Source of the DNA: Listeria weihenstephanensis
GTDB lineage: Bacteria > Bacillota > Bacilli > Lactobacillales > Listeriaceae
Reading direction: 5' to 3'
NCBI RefSeq assembly: GCF_003534205.1
Contig: NZ_CP011102.1
Coordinates: forward strand, 3,174,036-3,238,035
Length of the DNA: 64,000 bases
Positions 18,301-26,858 of the stretch are shown in pieces (within the stretch, counting starts at the first letter, position 1; every line of letters begins with the position of its first letter). A model generated the notes under the pieces. That model had not been told where the DNA came from and did no database searches. It saw nothing but the letters and a program-made list of their open reading frames with translations. The translations under genes and the position numbers were made by a program.

Positions 18301-18720
18301 GGAAGTACGATGGATAGCCTGGATATCGTGATTATTGTCTTGATTATTTCAGCGGCGGCACTCGCCTTTATCGTGCTCTACAACCTGACTAACATCAACG
18401 TTTCCGAGCGGATTCGTGAATTGTCCACGATCAAAGTGCTTGGCTTCTATCCGAAAGAAGTCACGATGTATGTGTACCGCGAAAATCTAATTTTAACGGT
18501 AATGGGGATTCTCGTCGGGTTCGTCCTCGGTACATTCTTGCATCGCTTCGTCACATCAACCGCCGAAGTTGATATTTTGATGTTCAGCCCAACCATTCAC
18601 GCGATGAGTTATCTCTATGCAGCGCTCTTAACCTTGCTGTTCTCAACACTTGTCATGATTGTTATGCACGTCAAACTGAAGCGCGTCGACATGATTGAAG
18701 CTTTAAAATCTGTAGAATAA
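15337..18720 (+). CDS. Large FtsX-domain ABC permease with extracellular coiled coil
   Basis: 1127 aa. One transmembrane helix at about residues 16-36, an outside region, then a long Ala/Lys/Glu/Asp-rich coiled coil from about residue 245 to 590 (repeats such as KIKDGEAQISDAEIQLDEAQ). The first FtsX domain follows (about residues 605-720, VCLTTMTRMVEEQRTQTGTL), then a second domain whose helices lie near 785 and from about 1000 to the end (YNLTNINVSERIRELSTIKV). Both FtsX domains carry the typical conserved pattern, so the one chain can act as the full permease with an ATPase dimer. The coiled coil is unusually long and probably spans part of the cell wall. Confidence 0.9.
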   Translation: MKKALWKDIWREIAKSKGRFISIFLLIALGVAFFVGLKATGPDMINTTDKYYASQNLMDLQVQSTYGLNKDDIAILKNIPGAKNVQPGYTSDVMLKDSLLITKVFSLPENNVINKYTLTKGRLPQKSGEIAIDSVAKASKKYKIGDKITFVNSDGSAIKGKFQTTTFTVVGMVSSAEYIEKGTRGTSTIGNGRADIFAVIPEADFDSKYYSTAFMTFDNTASAEAYSDAYDSAIERNTALVKKALKGQPEARLSAIRADGQTKINDGKKEIADGLAEIDLNQQKLDDARAQIDQGWATYYDGKRELETKLADGQAEIDNNTAKLAQAKKDIAAAERKIKDGEAQISDAEIQLDEAQLELEDGQMMLDESKEQLAMVQRLYDSVKNYTLGDIPVADLDDETKQEIIDNADEFSPELSGYIQDYFDGTLSETQLNRLKKEATTQLAAANKEVAAAQKEINQNRQLLADKQLELEAKKRELAQAKDKLAQGKKDYANGMAQLESGKQKFADAKADGYAKLDAAKAKLDAAEATYAANLATFEAEKKKALAKIATAKKDIQIAQEKLDALELPKYFISDRTDNPGYTEYKDNADRIASLSTAFPVFFFLIAALVCLTTMTRMVEEQRTQTGTLKALGYSNMDIIAKFLVYGSLASITGTAIGLAIGFQVFPQIIFVAYGSLYNLPALDISFYWSYSLISLAVALFCTTLTAFVSCRTELRENAASLMRPKAPKNGKRILLERMPFIWKRMNFTSKVTARNIFRYKQRMLMTVLGVAGCTALLLTGFGLKNSIGDIVPLQYDQIMKYDAVVVLDSNATKTPLQDYNDAIANTPNIKGAIDVAQKNMTAVEKGVANQGATLITPKTLDNFEDYVVLRDRKTHDPVPLTNNGAVLSEKLAKLYGVKAGDSLTIKDGDNNRYTIKVTGITETYAMHYIYMTPTYYNQVFKNQPEYNTQLLQLKNTDQKWQDSFAEKMLKNPAVLAVTFTNTASNAFGSTMDSLDIVIIVLIISAAALAFIVLYNLTNINVSERIRELSTIKVLGFYPKEVTMYVYRENLILTVMGILVGFVLGTFLHRFVTSTAEVDILMFSPTIHAMSYLYAALLTLLFSTLVMIVMHVKLKRVDMIEALKSVE

Positions 18721-18723
18721 ATA

Positions 18724-18757
18724 ATAATCGACTTCTTAATCAGGAGTCGATTATTTT
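18724..18757. terminator. Intrinsic terminator, convergent
   Basis: TAATCGACT and AGTCGATTA arms with T tract, between the FtsX permease gene and thiE; it touches the thiE stop codon. Confidence 0.8.
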
Positions 18758-19380
18758 TATTGAAAAGCTGCAACGGTTTCGCGACGATTTTCTGATTTCG
18801 TAATCGCTGAAATCACTGCCATGCCTTGCGCTCCACTCTCTCGAACCCATTTTGCTCGTTCAGGCGTAATGCCTCCGATAGCTACGATTGGCAACGTCAC
18901 CCCCGAATCGCGGATCTCCTGAAGCAATTTCAAACCAGTCACCGGTTTCGCATCCGCTTTAGAAATCGTTGCAAAAATTGGCCCGACACCAATGTAATCA
19001 AGCGCTTTACAGGATGCTGCTTCGTCCGCCTGTTCCAATGTATTAACAGAAAGCCCGATCTTCATTTTCCCTGCACACGACGCAATAACTTTGCTAATCG
19101 CCATATCTTCTTGACCTACATGAACGCCGTCCGCCCCAATTTTAAGCGCTAACTTCACATCATCATTCACGAAAAATGGAACTTGATACTTTCTGCAAAT
19201 TTCCTGACATGACTTGGCCAGTGATTCTATTTTGGCAGGCTCCGTTAGCTTTTTTTCACGGAATTGAAAGCAAGTAACCCCTGACTTTAGAGCGTCTTCT
19301 AAAACTGGCAATAATTCTCCCGCCAAAACATCCTGTGTCCCTGCAATAAAATAAACGTCTAACATCTCGCTGATCATCAT
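18757..19380 (-). CDS. thiE: Thiamine-phosphate synthase
   Basis: 207 aa TIM barrel that joins HMP-PP and HET-P to thiamine phosphate. Characteristic stretches: CFQFREKKLTEPAKI, FFVNDDVKLALKIGADGVHVGQED, GPIFATISKADAKPVTGL and VAIGGITPERAKWVRESGA, which line the substrate and pyrophosphate sites. The start overlaps the thiD stop (ATGATG over TGA), so it is translationally coupled. Last gene of the riboswitch-controlled operon. Confidence 0.95.
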   Translation of the reverse strand: MMISEMLDVYFIAGTQDVLAGELLPVLEDALKSGVTCFQFREKKLTEPAKIESLAKSCQEICRKYQVPFFVNDDVKLALKIGADGVHVGQEDMAISKVIASCAGKMKIGLSVNTLEQADEAASCKALDYIGVGPIFATISKADAKPVTGLKLLQEIRDSGVTLPIVAIGGITPERAKWVRESGAQGMAVISAITKSENRRETVAAFQ

Positions 19381-20180
19381 TCTTGACTCTCCTTCCTATG
19401 TGCCCAGTGATTGGTTGGACCATTGCCATGCCCAATATTAAGTGGTTGAGAAATCGCGCTAGTTATGAATTTTTTTGCGGTCTGAATAGCATACTCTGTG
19501 GAGGCACCTTTTGCGAGTTCAGCCGTGATGCATGCCGAAAAAGTACAACCAGTTCCGTGTGTCTGCTTCGTTTTAACACGCTTCGCCTCAAGCCAAAATT
19601 CATTCTCCCCGTCTAAGACATAGTCTCGCGATTCCGCCTTATCCTCACTATGACCTCCTTTAATAATGACCGTTTTGACCCCTAGTAATTGGATACGTTT
19701 AGCCGCTTTTTTAATTTGAGCGGTGGATTCGATAGACATTTCAGCAATGACTTCTGCTTCTGGTATATTGGGTGTAACTATTGTTGCAAGCGGTAACAAA
19801 TTTTCACGGATAGTAGCAATGGCCTCATTACTTACAAGTCGGGCGCCGCCTTTAGCAATCATCACTGGGTCGACGATGAGCGGCCCCCAGTCGAAGCGTT
19901 GCAACCGAGAAATCACACTCGCAATATGTGCCTCATCCACGAGCATTCCAGTTTTGACGGCAGATATCGCAAAATCATCATTTAGAGCATCAAGCTGCGC
20001 CTCTAATATATCAATTGGAACTGGGTGAATCGCTTGAACCCCCTTCGTGTTTTGCGCTGTAATTGCTGTGATAGCAGACATTCCAAAGACGCGGCGTTCC
20101 TGAAACGTTTTGATATCCGCCTGAATTCCAGCTCCACCACCGCTGTCAGAGCCTGCGATCGTAACTGCTTGTGGGAACAT
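19377..20180 (-). CDS. thiD: Hydroxymethylpyrimidine (phosphomethylpyrimidine) kinase
   Basis: 267 aa ribokinase-fold kinase that phosphorylates HMP twice. The N-terminal AVTIAGSDSGGGAGIQADIKTF and the C-terminal GTGCTFSACITAELAKG (anion hole with the catalytic Cys/Asp region) are decisive. No gap to the thiM stop. Together with TenA and ThiM it supports growth from scavenged pyrimidine and thiazole moieties, fitting an organism without full de novo thiamine synthesis. Confidence 0.95.
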   Translation of the reverse strand: MFPQAVTIAGSDSGGGAGIQADIKTFQERRVFGMSAITAITAQNTKGVQAIHPVPIDILEAQLDALNDDFAISAVKTGMLVDEAHIASVISRLQRFDWGPLIVDPVMIAKGGARLVSNEAIATIRENLLPLATIVTPNIPEAEVIAEMSIESTAQIKKAAKRIQLLGVKTVIIKGGHSEDKAESRDYVLDGENEFWLEAKRVKTKQTHGTGCTFSACITAELAKGASTEYAIQTAKKFITSAISQPLNIGHGNGPTNHWAHRKESQE

Positions 20181-20984
20181 TCAACGCACCTCCTCAATCG
20201 ATGCCAGTTTTTCATGATCATGCGTGTGCAATAGGGCTAATTCATCGATAAACGCGATCCGAAAAGAAGCTGGTAAATTCCTTTTCAGCGTTTTCGCAGC
20301 GTATTCCGAAGCAATTGCATAGCTCGCTGATGCCGTTACAACTGCCGTTAAATAATCATCGGTCACACTGACAAAAGCAGCAATCATGCAACTTAGCAAA
20401 CACCCCGAACCCGTGATCTGAGGTAAAAGTGGATCACCGTTTTTGATAGTCCGCACATGTTCTCCATCAGAAATCGTATCTACCGCGCCACTAATCGCAA
20501 CCACCGTCTTGTATTCGCGCGCTACTTTTAACGCTATATCCGTCGCTTGCGTGGTATCGCCCGAACCTGCGTCTACTCCTCGCGCGTTCCAGTCGACTCC
20601 CGCAATACTTGCAAGTTCACCAATGTTTCCACGGATCACTGCAAACTGAATCTCCGCCAATAATCGCCGAACCGTTTCCCGTCTATACGCCGTTGCACCA
20701 ACGCCTACTGGGTCTAACACAACTGGCGTTCCTGCAGCATTGGCCGCCTTTCCAACTGCTAACATCGACGCTACCAAATCAGCATTTAGCGTCCCAATAT
20801 TAATCACGACTACATCTGCCAAACCGCCCAGTTCAACCATTTCCTCCACAGCCGACGCCATAATCGGTGATGCCCCAAGCGCTAACAACCCGTTCGCCAA
20901 ATCATTCGCCACCACAATATTCGTAATCACATGCACCAACGGATTTCGCGCTCGCACCTCCTCAATAAGTTGCCAATTTGCCAT
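20181..20984 (-). CDS. thiM: Hydroxyethylthiazole kinase
   Basis: 267 aa. Begins [20 protein letters not shown] and carries [14 protein letters not shown], the glycine-rich nucleotide site and the C-terminal [18 protein letters not shown] segment of ThiM. It phosphorylates 5-hydroxyethyl-4-methylthiazole for ThiE. The ATG lies inside the end of tenA (23-bp overlap) with a GGGAGTGAT ribosome site. Confidence 0.95.
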   Translation of the reverse strand: MANWQLIEEVRARNPLVHVITNIVVANDLANGLLALGASPIMASAVEEMVELGGLADVVVINIGTLNADLVASMLAVGKAANAAGTPVVLDPVGVGATAYRRETVRRLLAEIQFAVIRGNIGELASIAGVDWNARGVDAGSGDTTQATDIALKVAREYKTVVAISGAVDTISDGEHVRTIKNGDPLLPQITGSGCLLSCMIAAFVSVTDDYLTAVVTASASYAIASEYAAKTLKRNLPASFRIAFIDELALLHTHDHEKLASIEEVR

Positions 20985-21657
20985 CTAAATCACTCCCATC
21001 CCATGTTTGCCTCTCAAAAGCCATGTCCCAAAAAGCCAATTCCGCGTAACTACTAATCCGAAAATCGTCCCGCATCGCCTCCAACTCCGCATCTGGCAAG
21101 CCCTGAGCAACCCGATCAAGCAAATCAATCTGCCGCTGTAACCCTTCCGCGTAAGCCGCATCCTGATAAATATCCAACCAAGCCTGATACAGCGGATCCG
21201 GACTTACCGCCCCCGCATACTGCTCACCAATCTCCTGATACAGCCAATAACACGGCAAAATTCCCGCTAAAATTCGACCTAGTGACTGCGATCCCGCAAC
21301 CCGATACATATGTGACGTATAATGATAAGCCGCTGGACTCGGTACAATCCCCGTTAAATCCTTCTCCTTGATCCCGACAAACGGATAAAATTTTTCACGC
21401 ATCGAAAGCTCGGAGACCTCCAAAGAAGCAAGCGACCGACTCAACTCTATCATCGCGTCATAATCGTCCGCATAGGCAATACCGAGCGCAATCACCTTCA
21501 CATAATGCGTCAAATAATAATGATCCTGCAATAAATAATAACGAAACTCCGCCTTTCCCAAACTCCCCGCCACCAACTGCTTCACAAACGGATGATCCTT
21601 ACTCCTCTGCCAAATTTCCCGATTCTCCGCATGCAATTCCTCCGAAAAACGTACCAT
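20962..21657 (-). CDS. tenA: Aminopyrimidine aminohydrolase / thiaminase II
   Basis: 231 aa when started at the ATG at 21655-21657, preceded by AAAGGAGG; the longer frame would need a TTG inside the site. The active-site residues of TenA are visible: Asp in YLLQDHYYL, Cys in GILPCYWLY and the C-terminal Glu in [13 protein letters not shown]. It recovers the HMP pyrimidine from degraded thiamine. First gene of the tenA-thiM-thiD-thiE operon, under the TPP riboswitch. Confidence 0.93.
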   Translation of the reverse strand: MVRFSEELHAENREIWQRSKDHPFVKQLVAGSLGKAEFRYYLLQDHYYLTHYVKVIALGIAYADDYDAMIELSRSLASLEVSELSMREKFYPFVGIKEKDLTGIVPSPAAYHYTSHMYRVAGSQSLGRILAGILPCYWLYQEIGEQYAGAVSPDPLYQAWLDIYQDAAYAEGLQRQIDLLDRVAQGLPDAELEAMRDDFRISSYAELAFWDMAFERQTWDGSDLDGKLATY

Positions 21658-21681
21658 ATCCAATTCCTCCTTTTTTCCAAA

Positions 21682-21728
21682 CAAAAAAACGCCCTTCCTC
21701 GCGCCAGCAATAGCGTAAGAAAAGGCGT
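21682..21728 (-). terminator. Intrinsic terminator of the TPP riboswitch
   Basis: On the minus strand ACGCCTTTTCTTACGC pairs (with G-U pairs) with GCGCGAGGAAGGGCGT, then T7. It lies between the aptamer and tenA, as expected for ligand-dependent transcription termination. Confidence 0.8.
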
Positions 21729-21756
21729 CATGATATGTAACATCAAGTTCCCCAAT

Positions 21757-21845
21757 ACTTCCCTACGCGAGTGCTAACTCAACAGGTTCAAAGGGTCCAT
21801 GAATTATATCCATATCTCGGTCTTAAGAAAGACTCCCCCAGTATA
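21757..21845 (-). promoter_or_regulatory. TPP riboswitch (THI element) aptamer
   Basis: The minus strand has the conserved order TGGGGGAGTC, CCGAGAT, GGACCCTTTGAACCTG, then GTTAGCAC and GCGTAGGGAAG. The ACCCTTTGAACCTG and GCGTAGGGAA boxes match the TPP aptamer core. The thiamine salvage genes downstream confirm the assignment. The 345-bp gap from tenA to the uspA-like gene is otherwise explained by this element, its terminator and two promoters. Confidence 0.95.
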
Positions 21846-22029
21846 CGATTCTGGTGTATACGCAAGCTAAATCGGCGGCAAGCGTCAGCATTCCAGTCTC
21901 TAATTATTCGTTTTTCACAACAAGTGTACCACAAATAAATCCGATTCTCCAAAAAATACGCATCATCCCCTTAAAAAATGGGTATGGTGTTAATAAGGGG
22001 AATAGCGACACAGAGAGGATGAAATCAAA

Positions 22030-22494
22030 ATGACAATCTACCATAAAATTCTAGTTGGCGTGGACGGTTCAAATGAAGCAGAAGAAGCCCTAAAACGAGG
22101 TATTCAAATCGCAAAAAAAGACGGTGCAACGCTTGGTATCGGCTTCGTAGCAGATGTTCGCCGAATCGCACCACTCATTGATTACGAGCAAACATACGCA
22201 AAAAAAGCCAAAGCATACGGCATAGAGCTTGTTGAAATTTATAAAAATGAAGCCGAGAAACTAGGCGTCAAAAACGTAGAAACCTTCGTCAAATTCGGAA
22301 CACCAAAAACAACTTTTGTTAAAAAAATTATCGGTGCATTCCAACCCGATTTAGTTCTTGTCGGCTCCACTGGGCTAACACCAACAGAACAATTTATATT
22401 AGGTAGCGTTTCTGACTATATCGCCACACACTCGCCTTGTGACGTTATCGTGGTCCGCGGTAAAAATTGGCGCGACCGCAAAAAAAATGATTAA
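22030..22494 (+). CDS. Universal stress protein (UspA family)
   Basis: 154 aa. Starts with the strand HKILVGVDGSNEAEEALKRG and has the ATP-binding loop GSTGLTPTEQFILGSVSDYI, fitting G-2x-G-9x-G-S/T, so an ATP-binding USP is expected. Cytoplasmic, with a role in stress survival known for the family. ATG preceded by AGAGAGG. Monocistronic. Confidence 0.92.
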   Translation: MTIYHKILVGVDGSNEAEEALKRGIQIAKKDGATLGIGFVADVRRIAPLIDYEQTYAKKAKAYGIELVEIYKNEAEKLGVKNVETFVKFGTPKTTFVKKIIGAFQPDLVLVGSTGLTPTEQFILGSVSDYIATHSPCDVIVVRGKNWRDRKKND

Positions 22495-22556
22495 GTGACT
22501 AGAGAACCGGACGAAAAATCATGCTTTACACAAATCGAGCTAAAGTGTTTGTCTTC

Positions 22557-22606
22557 AGGGAGTTTGGCGGAATCCAGAGCGACTCTGAAAGTCCGCCAAA
22601 CTCCCT
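22557..22606. repeat. Perfect 15-bp inverted repeat with inner hairpin
   Basis: AGGGAGTTTGGCGGA (22557-22571) and its exact complement (22592-22606); inside, CAGAG and CTCTG (22575-22587) form a second stem. There is no T tract, so it is not an ordinary terminator. Lies between the stress protein gene and the EamA gene. Confidence 0.7.
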
Positions 22607-22660
22607 AAATACGAGCGCTTTTCGCCGATTTATTTAGGTTATACCCCAGACCGTTTCTAT

Positions 22661-22668
22661 GCTATACT
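22661..22668 (+). promoter_or_regulatory. Extended -10 promoter of EamA gene
   Basis: TGC directly followed by TATACT (22663-22668), about 35 bp before the start codon; the -35 is weak. Confidence 0.5.
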
Positions 22669-22705
22669 AGCCATATCGTCTACATAGAAAGAAGGTTCAA
22701 TCAAC

Positions 22706-23650
22706 ATGCAAAAAGGGAAAACACAAACATCACTTTATCTACTGCTCGTTCTAGTCATGGCAAGTTGGGGACTAAATGTAACCGCTACAAAGGTTTTAGT
22801 CGCTCATTTTCCGCCGATAACGATGACTTCATTCCGAATTTTCACAGCCGCAATCGCCGTCTTCATTTTCCTCATTGCCATCCGTAAATTCAGATTTCCA
22901 ACACGGCGCGAACTCGGCTATATTGTTGCGGGCAGCCTATTTAACATTGTCATTCATCACTATTTTCTAGCATCAGGATTAACGATGACAACAGGAACAA
23001 ACGGTGGCCTTATTTTAGGAATCGGTCCCATTTTGACGGCTATTTTGGCGGTTATTTTTTTACATGAAGCCATTTCAAGAGCACAATTAATCGGACTCGT
23101 CTCAGGACTTCTCGGCGTTTCACTGATCGTTCTCACTGGCGGACAAGGACTTTCGGGTATTTCTCTTGGGGACATCTATGTTTTCATCGCGATACTCTCA
23201 CAATGCTTCAGTTTCATCATTATTAAACGCATCGCAGGTTCACTCGACCCACGTTTAATGACAGCATACATGCTCTTAATTGGCTCCGTATTACTATTTT
23301 TCACCAGCCTCATTCAAGAGCCAGACGGACTTGCCCAAATGAGCGGACAAACCACTTCGATGTGGCTACTATTTCTTGCTTCTGCACTATTCGCAACAGC
23401 ATTTGGAAATTTGATTTACAATTTTGCAGTCGGACAAATTGGACCATCAAAAACTGCGATTTTTATGAACCTGAACCCCTTTTTCTCACTCATTGGAGCA
23501 GCATTATTCCTAAATGAACAAATCAGCATGATGCAAATTCTAGGCTTTATTTTGATCATTATCGGCGTTATGCTTGGATCAGGCGCTTTACCAGAACTAT
23601 TGCGCGCTAGAAAAAAAGTCCGTGATCCAGAAAAAATCATGGATGAGTGA
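22706..23650 (+). CDS. EamA/DMT family transporter
   Basis: 314 aa, about ten transmembrane helices in two EamA repeats. The N-terminal LLVLVMASWGLNVTATKVLV and the second-repeat GNLIYNFAVGQIGPSKTAIF plus LNPFFSLIGAALFLNEQI are characteristic of drug/metabolite exporters. Substrate unknown. Its last 14 bp overlap the convergent DUF523 gene end. Confidence 0.9.
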   Translation: MQKGKTQTSLYLLLVLVMASWGLNVTATKVLVAHFPPITMTSFRIFTAAIAVFIFLIAIRKFRFPTRRELGYIVAGSLFNIVIHHYFLASGLTMTTGTNGGLILGIGPILTAILAVIFLHEAISRAQLIGLVSGLLGVSLIVLTGGQGLSGISLGDIYVFIAILSQCFSFIIIKRIAGSLDPRLMTAYMLLIGSVLLFFTSLIQEPDGLAQMSGQTTSMWLLFLASALFATAFGNLIYNFAVGQIGPSKTAIFMNLNPFFSLIGAALFLNEQISMMQILGFILIIIGVMLGSGALPELLRARKKVRDPEKIMDE

Positions 23651-24101
23651 TGCTCGCTAAGAATGCATCCTCGTCCATGACCTCAATACCATTTTGACGA
23701 AACAGGCTCGCCGTGATTCCAGCGCCAGCGATCTTCTTCCCAGAAAAAGTGCCATCATAAACCATCGCGGAACCACACGACGGGCTATTTGCCTTTAAAA
23801 TAACTTGATGAATATTTTGCGCTTGTGCTTCTTTTAAAGCTTTTAAGGCTCCTGCTTTGAATTCCACAGTCACATCTTCACCTTTTACCGTCATCACGCG
23901 TGCTTTTCCCGACCAAACATCATCCGCACTTCCACCAACGATTTCAGCGGGATCACGAGGTGTCGGCATTCCACCCAAAACCTCAGGGCAAAACGAGATC
24001 GCCTGCCCCGTATCGATTAGCCTTTTTAATTCCTCTACCAAATTGGACCTACCGTCATAACGACAGCAGATCCCCGTCAAACAACTACTTATTCCAATCA
24101 T
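23637..24101 (-). CDS. DUF523 family protein
   Basis: 154 aa. The N-terminal Cys-rich ISSCLTGICCRYDGRSN and the internal KANSPSCGSAMVYDGTFSGK are the DUF523 (COG1683) hallmarks; the conserved Cys may bind a metal or cofactor. The ATG overlaps the upstream glycosyltransferase stop as ATGA, so it is coupled in that operon, although no functional link is known. Confidence 0.85.
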   Translation of the reverse strand: MIGISSCLTGICCRYDGRSNLVEELKRLIDTGQAISFCPEVLGGMPTPRDPAEIVGGSADDVWSGKARVMTVKGEDVTVEFKAGALKALKEAQAQNIHQVILKANSPSCGSAMVYDGTFSGKKIAGAGITASLFRQNGIEVMDEDAFLASITHP

Positions 24102-25069
24102 TTTTCATGCCCACTTTCGACATAGGAATTTGTCTCAATAATAAATCTCGGTCTCTGCTTCACTTCTGAATAAATACGTCCGATATACTCACCAACTACA
24201 CCCAAACTCATCATCTGAATACCGCCAATAACCCAGATAGATAGCATTAACGAGGACCATCCTGATGTTGCTGTACCTGATAAATGCTGTATAAATGTAT
24301 AAATACCAATCACGATTGCTACAATAAACATCAGCGCTCCGAGGCCGGTTACAAAACGAATCGGCGCGACACTAAATGACGTTAAGCCATCCGCCGCAAA
24401 AGCAAGCATTTTTTTCAATGGATATTTAGACTCTCCAGCAAAACGTTCTTTACGATGGTAATAAACTTTATCTGACTTAAAACCGATCAACGGAACAATA
24501 CCACGCAGGAAAATATTATTCTCAGGGAACAAGTTCATCTCCTGCAGCGCCATACTTCCGAGCAAGCGATAATCGGCATGATCGGGAATTAAATGAATCC
24601 CAAACTTGCCCATCATCGTGTAAAACAAGTGTGCCGAACCTCGCTTAAATCGGGTATCAGTCTTACGTTCATCACGAATACCATATACAACTTCGTAACC
24701 TGCGCGATATTTCTCTACAAAATCAGGAATAACCCCAACATCATCTTGCAAATCCGAATCGATCGAAATGATACAATCCGCGCGACCTTCAGCTGCCTTC
24801 ATTCCTGCAAGTAACGCATTTTGATGTCCAAAATTCCTACTCAATTTGACACCACTGATATGATCTTGTATCGCTATCCCATTTTCAATAACTTCCCAAG
24901 TCTTATCCCGACTACCATCATCCACAAACAATAGGTCACTATCCTCATGTATCACCAATTTATCCTTCATATCGTGCAAAATGGCGCCTAGCTGCTTCAT
25001 CGTTTCTGCCAGAACTTCTTCCTCATTATAACAAGGCACAATAATTGTCAACAAAGGTTTATCTCGCAT
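24098..25069 (-). CDS. GT2 polyprenyl-phosphate glycosyltransferase (CsbB/GtrB type)
   Basis: 323 aa. Catalytic N-terminal GT-A domain with IIVPCYNEEEVL, FVDDGSRDKTW, the metal-binding ISIDSDLQDD and KLSRNFGHQNALLAG, then two transmembrane helices at about residues 235-260 and 272-295. Such enzymes load a sugar on undecaprenyl phosphate at the inner face of the membrane. The 11-bp overlap with the DUF6044 gene upstream suggests a two-part system in which the DUF6044 protein uses the lipid-linked sugar outside, perhaps for teichoic acid (inference). Confidence 0.88.
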   Translation of the reverse strand: MRDKPLLTIIVPCYNEEEVLAETMKQLGAILHDMKDKLVIHEDSDLLFVDDGSRDKTWEVIENGIAIQDHISGVKLSRNFGHQNALLAGMKAAEGRADCIISIDSDLQDDVGVIPDFVEKYRAGYEVVYGIRDERKTDTRFKRGSAHLFYTMMGKFGIHLIPDHADYRLLGSMALQEMNLFPENNIFLRGIVPLIGFKSDKVYYHRKERFAGESKYPLKKMLAFAADGLTSFSVAPIRFVTGLGALMFIVAIVIGIYTFIQHLSGTATSGWSSLMLSIWVIGGIQMMSLGVVGEYIGRIYSEVKQRPRFIIETNSYVESGHEK

Positions 25070-26756
25070 TTAAATCACCCACTTTGTATAAGTATATTTT
25101 CCAAGCTGCTTCTTTATCGTCAAATGTTTTCTCTAAATGGAGATCGTTTTCCCTCGCATTATCAATCGGTACGGCTGAAAAAATATACTCGCCACCCATT
25201 TCCTTGAAAGCTCGCGTATTCAGCTCCAAATTCTTAATATGCTTCTTAGAATTCTTATCGAAAAGATAGTTTTTACCGAGTTCTGCCGAGAAAATATACA
25301 CGCGATTTCCCCAACCATCATAATAATCCTTCAAAGTCGGACTCTTATCTAGTTCTTTTGCAATAATCTCACGAAACTTCGCTTTATAACTAAGTGGATA
25401 AGAGTTAACGTACCCATCTAACGTATAAAAACCATTTTCCTGCGAAATCGACGGATGAATCCCAATACTCGCCACTCGATAATCTTTTTGTGGCTTACCA
25501 ATATAGTTTTTTATCTCCCGAAATTCTTTTTTCGCATAAAACTGATCGATCGATGGTGTACCAGCTGCACGATATACTATTTCCGAATTCCCCGCAAACA
25601 CCACACATAGTTGCAAGACCAAGCCAATCATCGCAATCCGTTTCCACCAACCACCTTTACTTGCAAAATAAACAAGCGCCAAGGCAAATAATCCATAGAA
25701 AATGAACGGTTGCAAGAAGTGAAAGCGTGAAAAATTAAACGAACGCATAATTGAAATCTGTTCTTTAATCGGATTCCAAGCGCCCCACCACCAAAAAGCA
25801 TACCAAATCGACAATGAAAAATTAAGAGCCATTAACCATAAAAATGGTTTCTGCGTCCGCCACTCTTTTTTCACCAGCATCATAACCAATGCCAAAAGAA
25901 TAACTGGCAAGATAACATACGTCGCAAGTGGCTGGTCATGTGTATGCCCTATAGTAAAATTCTTAAAAGTTAACCTAACGGAGCCTAAGACACTATTGTT
26001 CGGCAAGCTAAACGCACTTCTCGAATCAGGCTCATTCGTTTGGAAAAACATCTGTGAAATAAATCGATAATTGACGATGCAATAAATGATCGACATATAC
26101 GCTATACTGCTAAAGAATCGCCAATTCCAGCCACGTTTCTTCACGATATCGTATATCCAAATACACGCAACTAAGAAAAGTAAGAAACAAAAACCAAGAA
26201 TCAGGCTTGAATAAAACGGTAGTAGCGTCAAAATCAGCCAATTCCAGATGCTCTTTTTGCCTTTACGGATATTTAAGAACGCCCACAATGCGAGTGGCAT
26301 TCCAAGTGTACTAAGCATCCCCGAAGGCCAAAACGGTGTCAAAGCAAAGGCTACAGCTACAAACAGCGTTATGTATTTTTTGGATGGATCTTTAATGATG
26401 TAATCACGTAACCATAAGCGCATGCCGATAAATGCGAATATACGCGTAATCAGCTGGCTAAAAGCAAAAGCGAGTGGCGTTGGAAATATCGCATACAACC
26501 AAACAATCCCTACAAATTGAGAATCAAAAGAGTCTCTTGGCGCGACCCCATCGAGCATTTGAGGAATATTACTTCCCGTTTTCGCCAAATAGTTCCCGCT
26601 ATTCAGTAAAACCTTATACCATGTCATATTTGAATCTAAATTATCATGAATTCGAATATGGCTATTCCCACCTAAAATAAATAATGGCGCCGTAAAAATA
26701 AGAATCAATGCGATCGCTATTATTTCTAGTTTTCTATCTATAAACCATGTTTTCAT
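25059..26756 (-). CDS. DUF6044-type multispan membrane protein (YfhO-like glycosyl transfer)
   Basis: 565 aa from the ATG at 26754-26756, which has AGAGGTGAT at good spacing; an upstream ATG pair is less well placed. Around ten to twelve transmembrane helices, with a large outside C-terminal part from about residue 390. GGNSHIRIHDNLDSNMTWYK after the first helix is a conserved acidic loop reminiscent of the catalytic loops of GT-C enzymes and YfhO-like proteins. With the GT2 enzyme it probably decorates a wall polymer. Sugar and acceptor unknown. Confidence 0.7.
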   Translation of the reverse strand: MKTWFIDRKLEIIAIALILIFTAPLFILGGNSHIRIHDNLDSNMTWYKVLLNSGNYLAKTGSNIPQMLDGVAPRDSFDSQFVGIVWLYAIFPTPLAFAFSQLITRIFAFIGMRLWLRDYIIKDPSKKYITLFVAVAFALTPFWPSGMLSTLGMPLALWAFLNIRKGKKSIWNWLILTLLPFYSSLILGFCFLLFLVACIWIYDIVKKRGWNWRFFSSIAYMSIIYCIVNYRFISQMFFQTNEPDSRSAFSLPNNSVLGSVRLTFKNFTIGHTHDQPLATYVILPVILLALVMMLVKKEWRTQKPFLWLMALNFSLSIWYAFWWWGAWNPIKEQISIMRSFNFSRFHFLQPFIFYGLFALALVYFASKGGWWKRIAMIGLVLQLCVVFAGNSEIVYRAAGTPSIDQFYAKKEFREIKNYIGKPQKDYRVASIGIHPSISQENGFYTLDGYVNSYPLSYKAKFREIIAKELDKSPTLKDYYDGWGNRVYIFSAELGKNYLFDKNSKKHIKNLELNTRAFKEMGGEYIFSAVPIDNARENDLHLEKTFDDKEAAWKIYLYKVGDLNAR

Positions 26757-26858
26757 TCCCATATCACCTCTATGTCTCTCATATGTTCCCAATTATACCA
26801 ATACTTAGAAGTCATCGCAAAGAAACGCTTGAAACAAGAGAAGATTGCTGCTATTTTG

